61,086 nucleotides of DNA. It comes from JAAYJK01 sp964501655. GTDB lineage: Bacteria > Bacillota > Syntrophomonadia > Syntrophomonadales > Syntrophomonadaceae. The DNA is taken from contig CAZCTN010000018.1 in NCBI GenBank assembly GCA_964501655.1, positions 1 through 61,086 of the forward strand, given 5' to 3'. The notes under the pieces are model-generated. The model saw only the letters and a list, made by a program, of their open reading frames with translations. It was not told the origin of the DNA and did not search any database. Below, piece after piece: positions 16,991 through 25,336 of the stretch (its first letter is position 1; the number at the start of each line of letters is the position of its first letter). The position numbers and the translations under genes were made by a program.

Positions 16991-18466
16991 TTATAGCAGC
17001 GGGGAGTATAGCGGATCGCTGCTTCCTGGCCGGCATGATCGGCTGAGAGCTTGTATGCCTGTGCCTATATCTTCCGGATACAGCCCGGCGAAGCTGAGGC
17101 GGAAATACTCGCTGTCCCTTTCCTCAGAAGCAGAGAATAGACTGCCGGGGCTGATGATAACCTGTTTTTCCAGACAGCGGGTGTAAAAATAATTGGCTGA
17201 GCTGCCGGAGGGCAGTCTGAGCCAGAAGCTGAGCCCTCCTCCCGGCTGATTGTAAGTAATCTCTTCAGGCAAATGGCTCTTCATGGCTTCCAGCATGAGA
17301 TAGTATCTTTGCTGATATATTTTTTTCATGTACTCCAGGTGCCTGTTCCACAGCCCCTTCCGGAGATAAAGATCGAAGGCACGCTGTATCAAGCCCGGGG
17401 TAGATATATCAGAGGAGTGCTTGGCCCGCAGCAGGCCGGGAATAATACTGCCCGGTGCCAGCAAGAAGGCCAGCCTTAATCCTGGCATGAGTATCTTGGA
17501 GAAGCTCTTGATAAAAATAACCCGGTGTTCTTCATCCAGCAGCTTGATGGCATGGGGCTGGCCGGAATAAGACAGATCGGTAAAGGAATCGTCTTCAATA
17601 AGGAAAAAATTATAAGTTTTTGCCAGCTTCAGCAGGGCCAGCTTCTTTTCCTGACTGTAACAGATGCCGGTCGGAGTCTGAAAATTGGGTATGACATACA
17701 TTAAGCGAGGCCGATATTTTTCCAGTATCTCCTGAAGAGCATTCAGGGAAACACCGTCTTCTTCCAAGGGTGCCGGGACAATGCGGGCTCCCCTGGATTT
17801 AAAAGCGGCTATGGCCCCGGTATAGGTTGGGTTTTCGGTTATTACATAATCCCCGGCTTCAAGCAAAGACTTGGCTATAATGTCGATGCCCTGCTGGGCT
17901 CCGGAAATAACCTGGATACAGCTTTCATCAGCTTGGATTCCACTATTCAGCAGGTATGTGCTTAGGCTCTCCCGCAGGGGAAAATAACCCTGTCCTTCCT
18001 GATAGGCAAAGGCACTGCCTCCGTCTCTGTCCAGCACCTGATTGAGAATATCCTTGAAATCGGCTACCGGAAACAATTCCGGGTTAGGAATAGCGCTGGC
18101 GAAGTTATAAGCCCCGTCTGGTATCTGCAGACGCCCTTGATCCATGATATTCAATCCCGGGAGATTATAATCCGATCCCTCTGAGGCATTGGGCAGGGAG
18201 AAGTCCTGAACTCGGGAAGACGGTCTTACATAGGTGCCGCTGCCCACTCTGGAATATAAGAGTCCGTCCTGCTCCAGCTGTCGATAGGCATTAACAACGG
18301 TAATGTTATTTATACCCAGGTGGCCGGCCAGCTTGCGTATGGGGGGCAGTTTCTCCTCCGCCTGCAGCCGCCCGGAATTGATCAGCCCTTGGAGCTGCTG
18401 GGCCAATTGCTGGTATAGTGGCATGGAACTATTCTTGTCCAATTGTAACGATACAAATACCTGCAA
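16991..18466 (-). CDS. pdxR: MocR/PdxR-type GntR regulator with aminotransferase domain
   Basis: A 491-residue GntR-family regulator of the MocR subgroup. The first 75 residues are a winged helix (MPLYQQLAQQLQGLINSGRL, then LGINNITVVNAYRQLEQDGL). After a linker comes a fold-type I aminotransferase domain with the PLP lysine in FIKSFSKILMPGLRLAF. It starts at TTG 18466 behind GGGGAGGAG. It is divergent from pdxST, which is the classic arrangement of PdxR, an activator/repressor of PLP synthesis that senses PLP through its aminotransferase domain. Two matching operator candidates flank the divergent region, one inside the first codons of this gene. Confidence 0.9.
   Translation of the reverse strand: MQVFVSLQLDKNSSMPLYQQLAQQLQGLINSGRLQAEEKLPPIRKLAGHLGINNITVVNAYRQLEQDGLLYSRVGSGTYVRPSSRVQDFSLPNASEGSDYNLPGLNIMDQGRLQIPDGAYNFASAIPNPELFPVADFKDILNQVLDRDGGSAFAYQEGQGYFPLRESLSTYLLNSGIQADESCIQVISGAQQGIDIIAKSLLEAGDYVITENPTYTGAIAAFKSRGARIVPAPLEEDGVSLNALQEILEKYRPRLMYVIPNFQTPTGICYSQEKKLALLKLAKTYNFFLIEDDSFTDLSYSGQPHAIKLLDEEHRVIFIKSFSKILMPGLRLAFLLAPGSIIPGLLRAKHSSDISTPGLIQRAFDLYLRKGLWNRHLEYMKKIYQQRYYLMLEAMKSHLPEEITYNQPGGGLSFWLRLPSGSSANYFYTRCLEKQVIISPGSLFSASEERDSEYFRLSFAGLYPEDIGTGIQALSRSCRPGSSDPLYSPLL
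18443..18458. promoter_or_regulatory. Candidate PdxR operator within the start of pdxR
   Basis: The sequence TTGTAACGATACAAAT has palindromic arms TTGTA/TACAA. It lies about 8 bp inside the pdxR reading frame. It matches the site at 18548-18562 at 14 of 15 positions (TGTAACGRTACAAAT), in the same orientation. Binding here could autoregulate pdxR. Confidence 0.55.
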
Positions 18467-18487
18467 GAAAATATTCTCCTCCCCTTA

Positions 18488-18516
18488 TTGACACTTGCTG
18501 GTCGGTATGTGATACT
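18488..18516 (+). promoter_or_regulatory. Candidate pdxST promoter
   Basis: TTGACA (18488-18493), a 17-nt spacer, and GATACT (18511-18516). It lies between the two operator candidates and would start transcription near 18523, upstream of pdxS. Confidence 0.6.
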
Positions 18517-18547
18517 GAATTTTATCAATTTAGATACCGGTATAAAA

Positions 18548-18562
18548 TGTAACGGTACAAAT
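18548..18562. promoter_or_regulatory. Candidate PdxR operator upstream of pdxS
   Basis: TGTAACGGTACAAAT is a copy of the site in pdxR with one difference, spaced about 104 bp from it. The position just downstream of the pdxST promoter fits repression or looping with the other site. Confidence 0.55.
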
Positions 18563-18608
18563 TAAGTATAACTCATCATAAGAGCTGATTAAAGGAGGAA
18601 ATAGGTGA

Positions 18609-19478
18609 ATGGAACGATACAATCTTAACAAAAACCTGGCCCAAATGTTAAAGGGCGGGGTAATTATGGATGTTACCAATGTGGAGCAGGCACTGATAGC
18701 TGAAGAGGCAGGAGCGGTAGCGGTTATGGCCCTGGAAAGAGTGCCGGCTGACATCAGAAAACAGGGCGGGGTAGCCCGGATGTCAGATCCGGGAATGATA
18801 AAAGAGATTAAAAAAGCCGTTACTATTCCGGTCATGGCCAAGGTGAGGATCGGACATTTCGTAGAGGCTCAGATATTACAGGCTATTGGCATAGATTTTA
18901 TTGACGAAAGTGAAGTGCTGACTCCGGCCGACGAGATGTTCCATATTGATAAAAAGGGATTTGATATTCCCTTTGTCTGTGGAGCCAGAAATCTTGGGGA
19001 AGCCCTGAGGAGGATCGGGGAAGGAGCGGCTATGATACGCACCAAGGGAGAAGCCGGCACTGGTAATGTGGTGGAAGCCGTCAGACACATGCGCTCCATC
19101 ATGTCTGAGATGCGCCAGGTGCAGCTGCTGCCCCGGGAGGAACGGATGACTTATGCCAAGGAAATCGGAGCACCGGTCGATCTATTGGATTATATCGCTG
19201 AACACAAGAAACTGCCGGTGGTTAATTTTGCCGCCGGAGGGATAGCCACCCCGGCTGATGCCGCCTTGATGATGCAGCTGGGTTGTGACGGCATATTTGT
19301 CGGCTCAGGTATATTCAAGTCGGGTGATCCGGCCCAGCGGGCCCGGGCCATAGTAAAGGCTACCACCCACTATAATGATCCGGAAGTAATAATGGAAGTA
19401 TCGGAAGGACTGGGAGAGGCTATGGTTGGAATAGAAATTGATAAACTGGAAGATCAATATGCCCAGCGGGGTTGGTAA
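18609..19478 (+). CDS. pdxS: Pyridoxal 5'-phosphate synthase, synthase subunit
   Basis: PdxS makes PLP directly from ribose 5-phosphate, glyceraldehyde 3-phosphate and ammonia. The 289-residue protein has the full family length. D21 in GGVIMDVTN, the first active-site lysine K78 in PVMAKVRIGHF, and the second K146 in IRTKGEAGTGNV are all present, as is the C-terminal AAGGIATPADAALMMQLG. It starts at ATG 18609 after AAAGGAGG. It pairs with pdxT, whose start is 4 nt after this stop. Control by the divergent PdxR is likely. Confidence 0.97.
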   Translation: MERYNLNKNLAQMLKGGVIMDVTNVEQALIAEEAGAVAVMALERVPADIRKQGGVARMSDPGMIKEIKKAVTIPVMAKVRIGHFVEAQILQAIGIDFIDESEVLTPADEMFHIDKKGFDIPFVCGARNLGEALRRIGEGAAMIRTKGEAGTGNVVEAVRHMRSIMSEMRQVQLLPREERMTYAKEIGAPVDLLDYIAEHKKLPVVNFAAGGIATPADAALMMQLGCDGIFVGSGIFKSGDPAQRARAIVKATTHYNDPEVIMEVSEGLGEAMVGIEIDKLEDQYAQRGW

Positions 19479-19482
19479 AACT

Positions 19483-20064
19483 ATGAAAATAGGGGTCCTG
19501 GCCCTGCAGGGGTCAGTTATCGAACATATCCGGTGCTTGCGGGAGATAGAGGATGTACAAGTCATAGAGGTCCGGAAAGCAGAGCAGCTGGCCGGGTTGG
19601 ATGGCCTGATCATACCTGGGGGTGAGAGTACCACTATAGGGAAGCTGCTCGAGGAATACCAGATAATGGAACCCCTCAGGCAATTGATCCAGGCTGGTCT
19701 GCCGGTATGGGGAACCTGTGCCGGGATGATCCTGCTGGCCCGTAAAATAGCGGATCAAGATGAAGTCTACCTGGATGTGCTGGATGTCACAGTTCGGCGT
19801 AACGCGTATGGCAGCCAGCTGGACAGTTTTCAAAGGGCTGCTGTTATACCTGGAGTAGCCGAGCAGGAAATTCCCTTGACCTTTATCCGGGCCCCCTACA
19901 TAGAGGACTGTGGTCCGGAAGTGGAAATATTGCTGGTATTGGACGGAAACATAGTGGCCGTTGGACAGGGCAATATTCTGGCTACCTCCTTTCATCCTGA
20001 ACTTACCCAGGATTTATCTTTCCATAGATATTTTATCCAAAAAGTTCATCAGGCTCTCCGATAG
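19483..20064 (+). CDS. pdxT: Pyridoxal 5'-phosphate synthase, glutaminase subunit
   Basis: PdxT releases ammonia from glutamine and passes it to PdxS. The start is ATG 19483, 4 nt after the pdxS stop; the frame is open upstream but only as overlap. The 193-residue class I amidotransferase begins MKIGVLALQGSVIEH and has IIPGGESTTIG, nucleophile C79 in VWGTCAGMILLA and the His-Glu pair in TSFHPELTQD, a complete catalytic triad. Confidence 0.96.
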   Translation: MKIGVLALQGSVIEHIRCLREIEDVQVIEVRKAEQLAGLDGLIIPGGESTTIGKLLEEYQIMEPLRQLIQAGLPVWGTCAGMILLARKIADQDEVYLDVLDVTVRRNAYGSQLDSFQRAAVIPGVAEQEIPLTFIRAPYIEDCGPEVEILLVLDGNIVAVGQGNILATSFHPELTQDLSFHRYFIQKVHQALR

Positions 20065-20081
20065 TATTGATAGGGATAAGC

Positions 20082-20110
20082 AGTGGCGATTATGGCCACT
20101 TGACTTTTCC
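20082..20110 (+). terminator. Weak terminator after pdxT
   Basis: AGTGGC (20082-20087) pairs with GCCACT (20095-20100), followed by TGACTTTTCCC. It is short, but lies between convergent operons. Confidence 0.4.
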
Positions 20111-20241
20111 CTATTGTTCCACCATTTCGTTCCGGTTACTGATTGCACATGGTATCATGCCTGGGCAGGACGCAGCAGAAAACCGGCCGGGGCGGTAAGC
20201 TCCATGCCGATCCGCTGTGTCATAGGGGGAAGATGTCTGAT

Positions 20242-21153
20242 TCATATACGCAAGCCCAGTTTGGCACAGGCATGCTCTAGAGTTTGTTTGTCCTCCAGCA
20301 CGGGAGAGAATAGTTCCCCGGCTTTTTTCAATCGGGGGAGCATGCTTTTTATGTTGAAATCGGATGGGGAGATCAGGGCTGCTTCTTCCCATTGCAATGG
20401 AGCCGATACCAGGGCGCCGGGGCGGGCACGAACGCTGTAAACTGAACACAAGGTTTGTCCTTTCACATTCTGCAGGTAGTCGATGTAGATCTTTGCTCCC
20501 CTCTTATTTACCGTTCTCTGGATGGTACTGATATCCGGTCTAACCTCAGCTGCCAGGGCAGCTATCGCTCGGGCGAAATCCCGTACTTGACAGTAGGTAT
20601 AGATGTTTTCCAGGGGCAGGTAGATATGCAGACCTTCTGAGCCGGATGTTTTGGGATAAGTCCTCAAACCGAGTTCGTTGAAAATATTTTTTATCAGCAG
20701 AGCCATATCTATGACCTCTGGGAATGAATTGGCCGGGGAGGGGTCCAAATCGATGACGGCGAAGTCCGGACAGTCCAGAGTGCTGATGCTGGATAACCAG
20801 GGATGCATCTCGATACAGGCCTGATTGGCTAACCAGGCTAAAACAGCGGCTTCTTTGATCAGTATATATTCTATAGCCCGCTCAGAATCCTTGGAATAGT
20901 AAGAGAAGGTTTCTACCCAGGAGGGGAGATAAGCCGGGGCATTTTTTTGATAGAAATGTTGGCCGCCGATGCCGTCCGGATAGCGTGTGAAGACTACTGG
21001 CCGGTGGTTTAGGTGCTTGATAATATATGGAGATATCTCCATATAATACTGAATAAGATCACCCTTGGTATATTTATCCTCAGGAAAGAATGTCTTGTCC
21101 AGCCTGGATATGGAGAAACTGCGTTCGCCTACTGTTACATCCATTTTATGCAT
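20242..21153 (-). CDS. LigD-type polymerase/primase domain protein of NHEJ
   Basis: A stand-alone LigD polymerase domain (archaeo-eukaryotic primase fold), about 303 residues from ATG 21153, placed by AAGGG/GAGAGG upstream; the frame is open further but overlaps the ligase gene. Seen: the metal-binding VIDLDPSP, KTSGSEGLHIYLPL, and the start of the domain VGERSFSISRLDKTFFPED. Such enzymes fill gaps and add ribonucleotides at broken ends before ligation. It is the third gene of the Ku-ligase-polymerase operon. In many actinobacteria and proteobacteria this domain is fused to the ligase; here it is a separate polypeptide. Confidence 0.92.
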   Translation of the reverse strand: MHKMDVTVGERSFSISRLDKTFFPEDKYTKGDLIQYYMEISPYIIKHLNHRPVVFTRYPDGIGGQHFYQKNAPAYLPSWVETFSYYSKDSERAIEYILIKEAAVLAWLANQACIEMHPWLSSISTLDCPDFAVIDLDPSPANSFPEVIDMALLIKNIFNELGLRTYPKTSGSEGLHIYLPLENIYTYCQVRDFARAIAALAAEVRPDISTIQRTVNKRGAKIYIDYLQNVKGQTLCSVYSVRARPGALVSAPLQWEEAALISPSDFNIKSMLPRLKKAGELFSPVLEDKQTLEHACAKLGLRI

Positions 21154-21184
21154 AAACCCTTGTCCTCTCTTTTCCATCTGATAT

Positions 21185-22117
21185 TTAAAGAGTACACTTT
21201 TCCGGGTCAATAGCCAGAAATTCCTTGATGACCGGGGATCTGAGCTGCATGTGTTCGGTCCATTCGGCAAATTCCACCCGCACCGTTAACCAGGGCTGGG
21301 TAAAAATGGCACTAGGTATGCTTGGGGAAGAGTGACGGCTGAAGCAAGAATCAGGTACTATAAATGCGGGCAAGGATTCTGACAAAGTTTGGCGGATGTT
21401 TTCACTCAAGCCGCTGCCAGCTTTGCCTATATAAATCAGCTGTTCACCCTGGAAAAGACCCAGCAATAGCGAATTAACCTGCTGCCTGCTCATGGTATAA
21501 CCGCCGATGACACAGTTCAGACTGCGCCGATATTTGATTTTAAACCAATCCCGATGATTTTTGCCGGGCAGGTAGAGGCTGGATTTTCTTTTAGCTACCA
21601 CGCCTTCCATCTCATTGGCTTTAACTGCTTCAAATAGGCTCTTTCCCTCACTGAAGTTCTCCACCAGCTGTACCAGCGGGGAAGAGAAATCCAGGGTTTG
21701 GGCCAGCAGCTCATGTCTTTCTGAAAACGGTGCTGGGCTAAGATTGCGTTTATCCAGAAATAGCAGGTCAAATACCATATAGTTGATTGGCAGATGCCGG
21801 CGCCTACATGAAATGGTCTTAACGGCCGAACACTGATCCCGGCGCATAACCGAGGGGAAACTGGGTTTACCATCCTTTAGAACTATTATCTCTCCATCCA
21901 GGATGGCGCTGTGACCGGATAAAAGCCGGGGGAGCTGCTGCAGTTCAGGATATTGGACGGTCCTGAGATGCAAGCGTTTATTGATTAAGCGCACCTGATC
22001 GTCTTCCACATAAGCCAGCATACGCACTCCATCCCATTTCACCTGATAGACGTAATCATTGCCGCCCATTATTTCACGTCGGGAATTTGGTTCCATAGGT
22101 TTGACAATGCTATACAT
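21185..22117 (-). CDS. ATP-dependent DNA ligase of NHEJ (LigD ligase domain)
   Basis: A 310-residue ATP-dependent ligase. The adenylated lysine is K27 in the motif VKWDGVR, followed by motif LDGEIIVL, motif GVVAKRKSSLYLPGKNHRDW and the C-terminal oligonucleotide-binding fold (IGKAGSGLSE). It has no fused polymerase or phosphoesterase domain. It starts at ATG 22117, 9 bp after the Ku stop. With Ku and the polymerase it forms a complete minimal NHEJ set, which in spore formers repairs breaks during germination when only one chromosome copy is present. Confidence 0.93.
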   Translation of the reverse strand: MYSIVKPMEPNSRREIMGGNDYVYQVKWDGVRMLAYVEDDQVRLINKRLHLRTVQYPELQQLPRLLSGHSAILDGEIIVLKDGKPSFPSVMRRDQCSAVKTISCRRRHLPINYMVFDLLFLDKRNLSPAPFSERHELLAQTLDFSSPLVQLVENFSEGKSLFEAVKANEMEGVVAKRKSSLYLPGKNHRDWFKIKYRRSLNCVIGGYTMSRQQVNSLLLGLFQGEQLIYIGKAGSGLSENIRQTLSESLPAFIVPDSCFSRHSSPSIPSAIFTQPWLTVRVEFAEWTEHMQLRSPVIKEFLAIDPEKCTL

Positions 22118-22126
22118 ATTTCTCTT

Positions 22127-22954
22127 TTAAGTACCGGTTTTCTTACGGCGTTTGGGCTTTTTATCCGGCGTCTCTTTCCGTTTTTCTTCTGAAAGCTGTA
22201 TACTGGCTTTCAAAGCCTCCATGAGATCCACCACATTACCTTTCACATCTGATAGCGGCGAGGTAACAATCTCCTTGCCGGCTGCCTTGGCTTCGATCAT
22301 CTCCCACAAGGCCTGGCGATATTCATCCTGGTATTTGACCGGATCAAAGTCGGTAGAAAGATTTTGGATCAGGCTCACCGCCATGCTTATCTCATTATCA
22401 TGGAGTTTGACCCCATCCATCCCCGGATTTAACGATGCCGGGGATCGAATTTCATCGGGATAGAAGATGGTTTCCATTACCAGCACCTTCTCTTTTATGC
22501 GCAGGGCAGCCAGACTTTGCTTGGTACGGATCAACACTTTGGCTACTGCTGCCTTGCCGGTTTGTTCCATGGCCTGAATTAAAAGACGGTAGGCTTTTTC
22601 GCCTCCCCGGGAAGCTTCCAGATAATAGGTCTTGTCAAAATATATGGGGTCCAGCTGGGTAATATCTACGAAATCCAGTATGTCTATGGTTTTGGTGTTT
22701 TCCAGGGGTATTCTTTCCATATCTTCATCGTTTATTATTACATACTGGTCCTTCTGATACTCATAGCCCCGCACTATTTCTTCACTGGCTAATTCCCGCT
22801 GGCAGGCGGGGCAATATTTTTTGTATTTGACCGGGGACATACATTCCCGGTGCAGGTAGTTGAATTTGATATCTTTTCTTTCGGTGGCAACATACATATT
22901 TACCGGAATGTTAACCAGACCAAAACTTACTGCGCCCTTCCAGAGAGTTCTCAA
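22127..22954 (-). CDS. ku: Bacterial Ku DNA end-binding protein
   Basis: Homodimeric Ku rings bind double-strand ends and recruit the ligase. I chose TTG 22954 because GGAAGG lies 9 nt upstream and the product then begins RTLWKGAVSFGLVNIPV, the usual Ku start; ATG 22975 lacks a site. Seen: core beta-barrel motifs, a CPAC zinc-like pair typical of some clostridial Ku proteins (KKYCPACQREL), and a basic C-terminal tail (PDKKPKRRKKTGT) that in other Ku proteins promotes end threading and ligase contact. It is the first gene of the minus-strand operon. Confidence 0.93.
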   Translation of the reverse strand: MRTLWKGAVSFGLVNIPVNMYVATERKDIKFNYLHRECMSPVKYKKYCPACQRELASEEIVRGYEYQKDQYVIINDEDMERIPLENTKTIDILDFVDITQLDPIYFDKTYYLEASRGGEKAYRLLIQAMEQTGKAAVAKVLIRTKQSLAALRIKEKVLVMETIFYPDEIRSPASLNPGMDGVKLHDNEISMAVSLIQNLSTDFDPVKYQDEYRQALWEMIEAKAAGKEIVTSPLSDVKGNVVDLMEALKASIQLSEEKRKETPDKKPKRRKKTGT

Positions 22955-23050
22955 AGTGATCTTCCTTCCTATCATTTTGTATTTAGCTTTTATTATCCGG
23001 GGGGCTTTTATGCCTGTAGATTTCTAAGCTAACGTTTTTTCCCCAAAGTA

Positions 23051-23095
23051 TTGACAGAGAACAATAAAAGAGTATAATAATTGTAATGATTACAA
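23051..23095 (+). promoter_or_regulatory. perR-rubrerythrin promoter with PerR/Fur-type box
   Basis: TTGACA (23051-23056), a 16-nt spacer, TATAAT (23073-23078). A perfect 7-1-7 inverted repeat TTGTAATGATTACAA (23081-23095) follows directly, overlapping the transcription start. This matches the architecture of PerR/Fur boxes and implies autorepression of the downstream perR-rubrerythrin pair. Confidence 0.8.
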
Positions 23096-23166
23096 AAAAG
23101 CAATAAACACAAAAGTGGAATTATAACAAACCGGGCAGAATATTTTAGTAAAGGGGGTGATGTAGT

Positions 23167-23586
23167 ATGCAAAGTAGGGAGATTGAGGAATTCCTTAAGT
23201 TTAAACAAATCAGGCCATCTTATCATCGGATAAAGATCTATGAATACCTGTTGAAAAACAAGAACCATCCCACGGCTGATTTGATTTACCAAGAACTTGC
23301 AGGGGATATACCTACTCTTTCCAAAACCACCGTCTACAATACCTTGAACCTGTTGGTGGAAAAGGGGGCGGCTCAGCTGATCACCATTGATGAGAACGAG
23401 AAGCGTTATGACGCCGATATATCTGTTCACGGCCATTTCCAATGCAAACACTGCGGCAGGGTTTTTGATTTCAAGTTGAATTTTGCTGATTTATGCATAG
23501 AGGGGCTGCAGAACTTCCAGGTGGACGAAAACCATATTTATTTGAAGGGCCTATGTTCCGGGTGCCAGAGCAACCGACATAACTAA
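23167..23586 (+). CDS. perR: Fur-family peroxide-type regulator (PerR-like)
   Basis: A 139-residue Fur-family repressor. The N-terminal winged helix contains TLSKTTVYNTLNLLVEKGA. The C-terminal domain has the regulatory histidines in SVHGHFQCKHCGRVFDF, with CxxC zinc site, and a second CxxC-like pair near the end (CSGC). PerR rather than Fur is inferred because the next gene is a peroxide-scavenging reverse rubrerythrin and because the box upstream resembles the PerR consensus. It starts at ATG 23167 after AAAGGGGGTGATGT. Confidence 0.85.
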   Translation: MQSREIEEFLKFKQIRPSYHRIKIYEYLLKNKNHPTADLIYQELAGDIPTLSKTTVYNTLNLLVEKGAAQLITIDENEKRYDADISVHGHFQCKHCGRVFDFKLNFADLCIEGLQNFQVDENHIYLKGLCSGCQSNRHN

Positions 23587-23612
23587 TAACTAAAATAGAA
23601 AGGATGATAGTA

Positions 23613-24161
23613 ATGAAAAAATGGGTTTGTACAATATGCGGTTATATACATGAAGGAGATGCTCCTCCCGAGCAATGTCCCCAGTGTGGAGCATCGAAAG
23701 ACAAGTTTAATGAATTGCTTGATATAAGCAGCCTGCAGTTTGCCGATGAACACCGGGTTGGAATAGCAAAGGGTCTCGACAGTGGGGTGTTAGAAGACCT
23801 GAGGGCCAATTTCCTGGGTGAATGCACCGAAGTGGGTATGTACCTGGCTATGAGCAGACAGGCGGACCGGGAAGGATATCCGGAGATTGCAGAGGCCTTT
23901 AAGAAATATGCCTGGGAAGAGGCCGAGCATGCAGCTAAATTTGCTGAGCTTCTGGGTGAAGTATTAAGCGCTGACACCAAAACCAATGTAAAAATGAGAG
24001 CCGAAGCCGAGCATGGAGCCTGCCAGGGCAAGAAAGATCTGGCCACCCGGGCCAAGGAAATGAATTATGATGCCATCCATGATACGGTACATGAGATGTG
24101 TAAGGATGAGGCCCGGCATGGAGCAGGATTTGCCGGATTATACCGGAGGTATTTCGCCTAG
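23613..24161 (+). CDS. Reverse rubrerythrin (NADH peroxidase component)
   Basis: A 182-residue rubrerythrin with swapped domain order. The rubredoxin-like iron site is at the N-terminus (VCTICGYIHEGDAPPEQCPQC), followed by the ferritin-like di-iron domain with EC.E, EEAEHA and DEARHG ligands. Reverse rubrerythrins reduce hydrogen peroxide in clostridia with electrons from NADH via a flavodoxin/rubredoxin reductase. The start is ATG 23613 after AAAGG; ATG 23604 is too close to the site. Cotranscribed with perR (26-nt gap) and probably induced by peroxide. Confidence 0.93.
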   Translation: MKKWVCTICGYIHEGDAPPEQCPQCGASKDKFNELLDISSLQFADEHRVGIAKGLDSGVLEDLRANFLGECTEVGMYLAMSRQADREGYPEIAEAFKKYAWEEAEHAAKFAELLGEVLSADTKTNVKMRAEAEHGACQGKKDLATRAKEMNYDAIHDTVHEMCKDEARHGAGFAGLYRRYFA

Positions 24162-24173
24162 TTTAATTGCCAT

Positions 24174-24211
24174 CCGAGAAAATAACCGGGTTTTCCCGGT
24201 TTTTTTCTCGG
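24174..24211 (+). terminator. Terminator after rubrerythrin
   Basis: Inner stem ACCGGG/CCCGGT with a TTTT loop followed by TTTTTT, nested in CCGAGAAAA/TTTTCTCGG (24174-24211). The symmetrical A and T runs suggest activity in both directions, serving the convergent gene too. Confidence 0.85.
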
Positions 24212-24233
24212 GAAAATGATGCGGTGCATCAGT

Positions 24234-24743
24234 TTAGGTCTTTATACTGTAGAGCTTGCCATGAATCCGGTAATATAGTTCTGCCAGCACCTGGAAGGAT
24301 GAGTTCAAAACTGCTTCATCCAGAAAATGCTTCCTGAAGGACTCCCGTTGTGCATCATCAGTTATGATACTCAGCCCGCTTTCAGTATATTCAGCCGGAT
24401 GGAGATTATATCTTGCTGCTATGCTGCCCAGCTCTAGAAGTGCCCGGGAGGAATTGAAGTCCAGCCGGTCCAGATAACTTTCAAATTCAGGTTCATCTGC
24501 CTGGCCCAAGTGATATATATCCAGGGTTAAGCTGTTGATGAACCAGTCTTTTAGAGCCGATTCCTCTCTGCCCGGAGTGTTTCTTTCCGGGTATTCTGGT
24601 CTAAGGCCGCTGGCATAAGCGTCAGCAGCCAGCGGATTTGCTATCTCCAGTTTTTCTGCCAGTCTTTCCAGCCAGGCTCTGATTTTCTTCCGGTCTGTAA
24701 GTTCGGTTACATTTATCATTGAATGTTCAGGGAAGAATAGCAC
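24234..24743 (-). CDS. Hypothetical protein
   Basis: About 169 residues from GTG 24743, chosen because AAGGAG lies 8 nt upstream; the open frame extends to TTG 24788 and ATG 24719 is a later option. The product is acidic, soluble and predicted helical (ITDRKK-like helices, a Tyr-rich C-terminal LAELYYRIHGKLY). There is no signal peptide or metal motif. Family not recognised. It lies about 100 bp downstream of coaD on the same strand. Confidence 0.55.
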   Translation of the reverse strand: MLFFPEHSMINVTELTDRKKIRAWLERLAEKLEIANPLAADAYASGLRPEYPERNTPGREESALKDWFINSLTLDIYHLGQADEPEFESYLDRLDFNSSRALLELGSIAARYNLHPAEYTESGLSIITDDAQRESFRKHFLDEAVLNSSFQVLAELYYRIHGKLYSIKT

Positions 24744-24847
24744 TTGCACCACTCCTTGCCTGAATGATGGTATGGTATGGGCTCCCAACGCGATATCATT
24801 CTTACGAAGTCGGACCGGCTATTTTACTCAGTGATGGATGATTTTTT

Positions 24848-25336
24848 TTAGGACATATTGGACAGGAATTTCTCTTTTAATGCCCGGTTGACTGACGGCG
24901 GAACCAGAGCTTCGACATTGCCTCCTGCCATGGCCGCTTCCTTGACTCCGCTGGAGCTGATAAATATATAGTTTTTGTCCGCGGTTATGAATATGGTGTC
25001 AATCTCTGGTATCAGTTCCCGGTTTATCATAGCCATATGCATTTCATATTCGAAGTCGGTCACCGTTCTCAGACCTCTGATAATAGCACAGGCTTGTTTC
25101 TCTATGAGATAATTTGCCAGCAAACCACTGAAACATTCAATCTCTATGTTTGGTATATGGGCTGAGCTCTGCCTGATCATTTCCACCCTTTCCTCTAGTG
25201 AGAACATAGCATTTTTAGTCAGGTTATGAACTACTGCAATAATAATCCGGTCAAATATCTTGCTGCTTCTTTCCAGTACATCTATATGACCCTTGGTAAT
25301 AGGGTCAAAGCTTCCCGGATAGACTGCCAAACGCAA
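24848..25336 (-). CDS. coaD: Phosphopantetheine adenylyltransferase
   Basis: CoaD catalyses the penultimate step of coenzyme A synthesis, adenylating 4'-phosphopantetheine. The 162-residue protein has the nucleotidyltransferase motif YPGSFDPITKGHIDVLERS (TxGH), the RGLRTVTDFEYE substrate-binding segment and the second nucleotide motif ISSSGVKE. It starts at ATG 25336 after AAAGGGGG. In most Firmicutes coaD directly follows rsmD; here it lies 10 kb away and on the other strand. Confidence 0.95.
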   Translation of the reverse strand: MRLAVYPGSFDPITKGHIDVLERSSKIFDRIIIAVVHNLTKNAMFSLEERVEMIRQSSAHIPNIEIECFSGLLANYLIEKQACAIIRGLRTVTDFEYEMHMAMINRELIPEIDTIFITADKNYIFISSSGVKEAAMAGGNVEALVPPSVNRALKEKFLSNMS

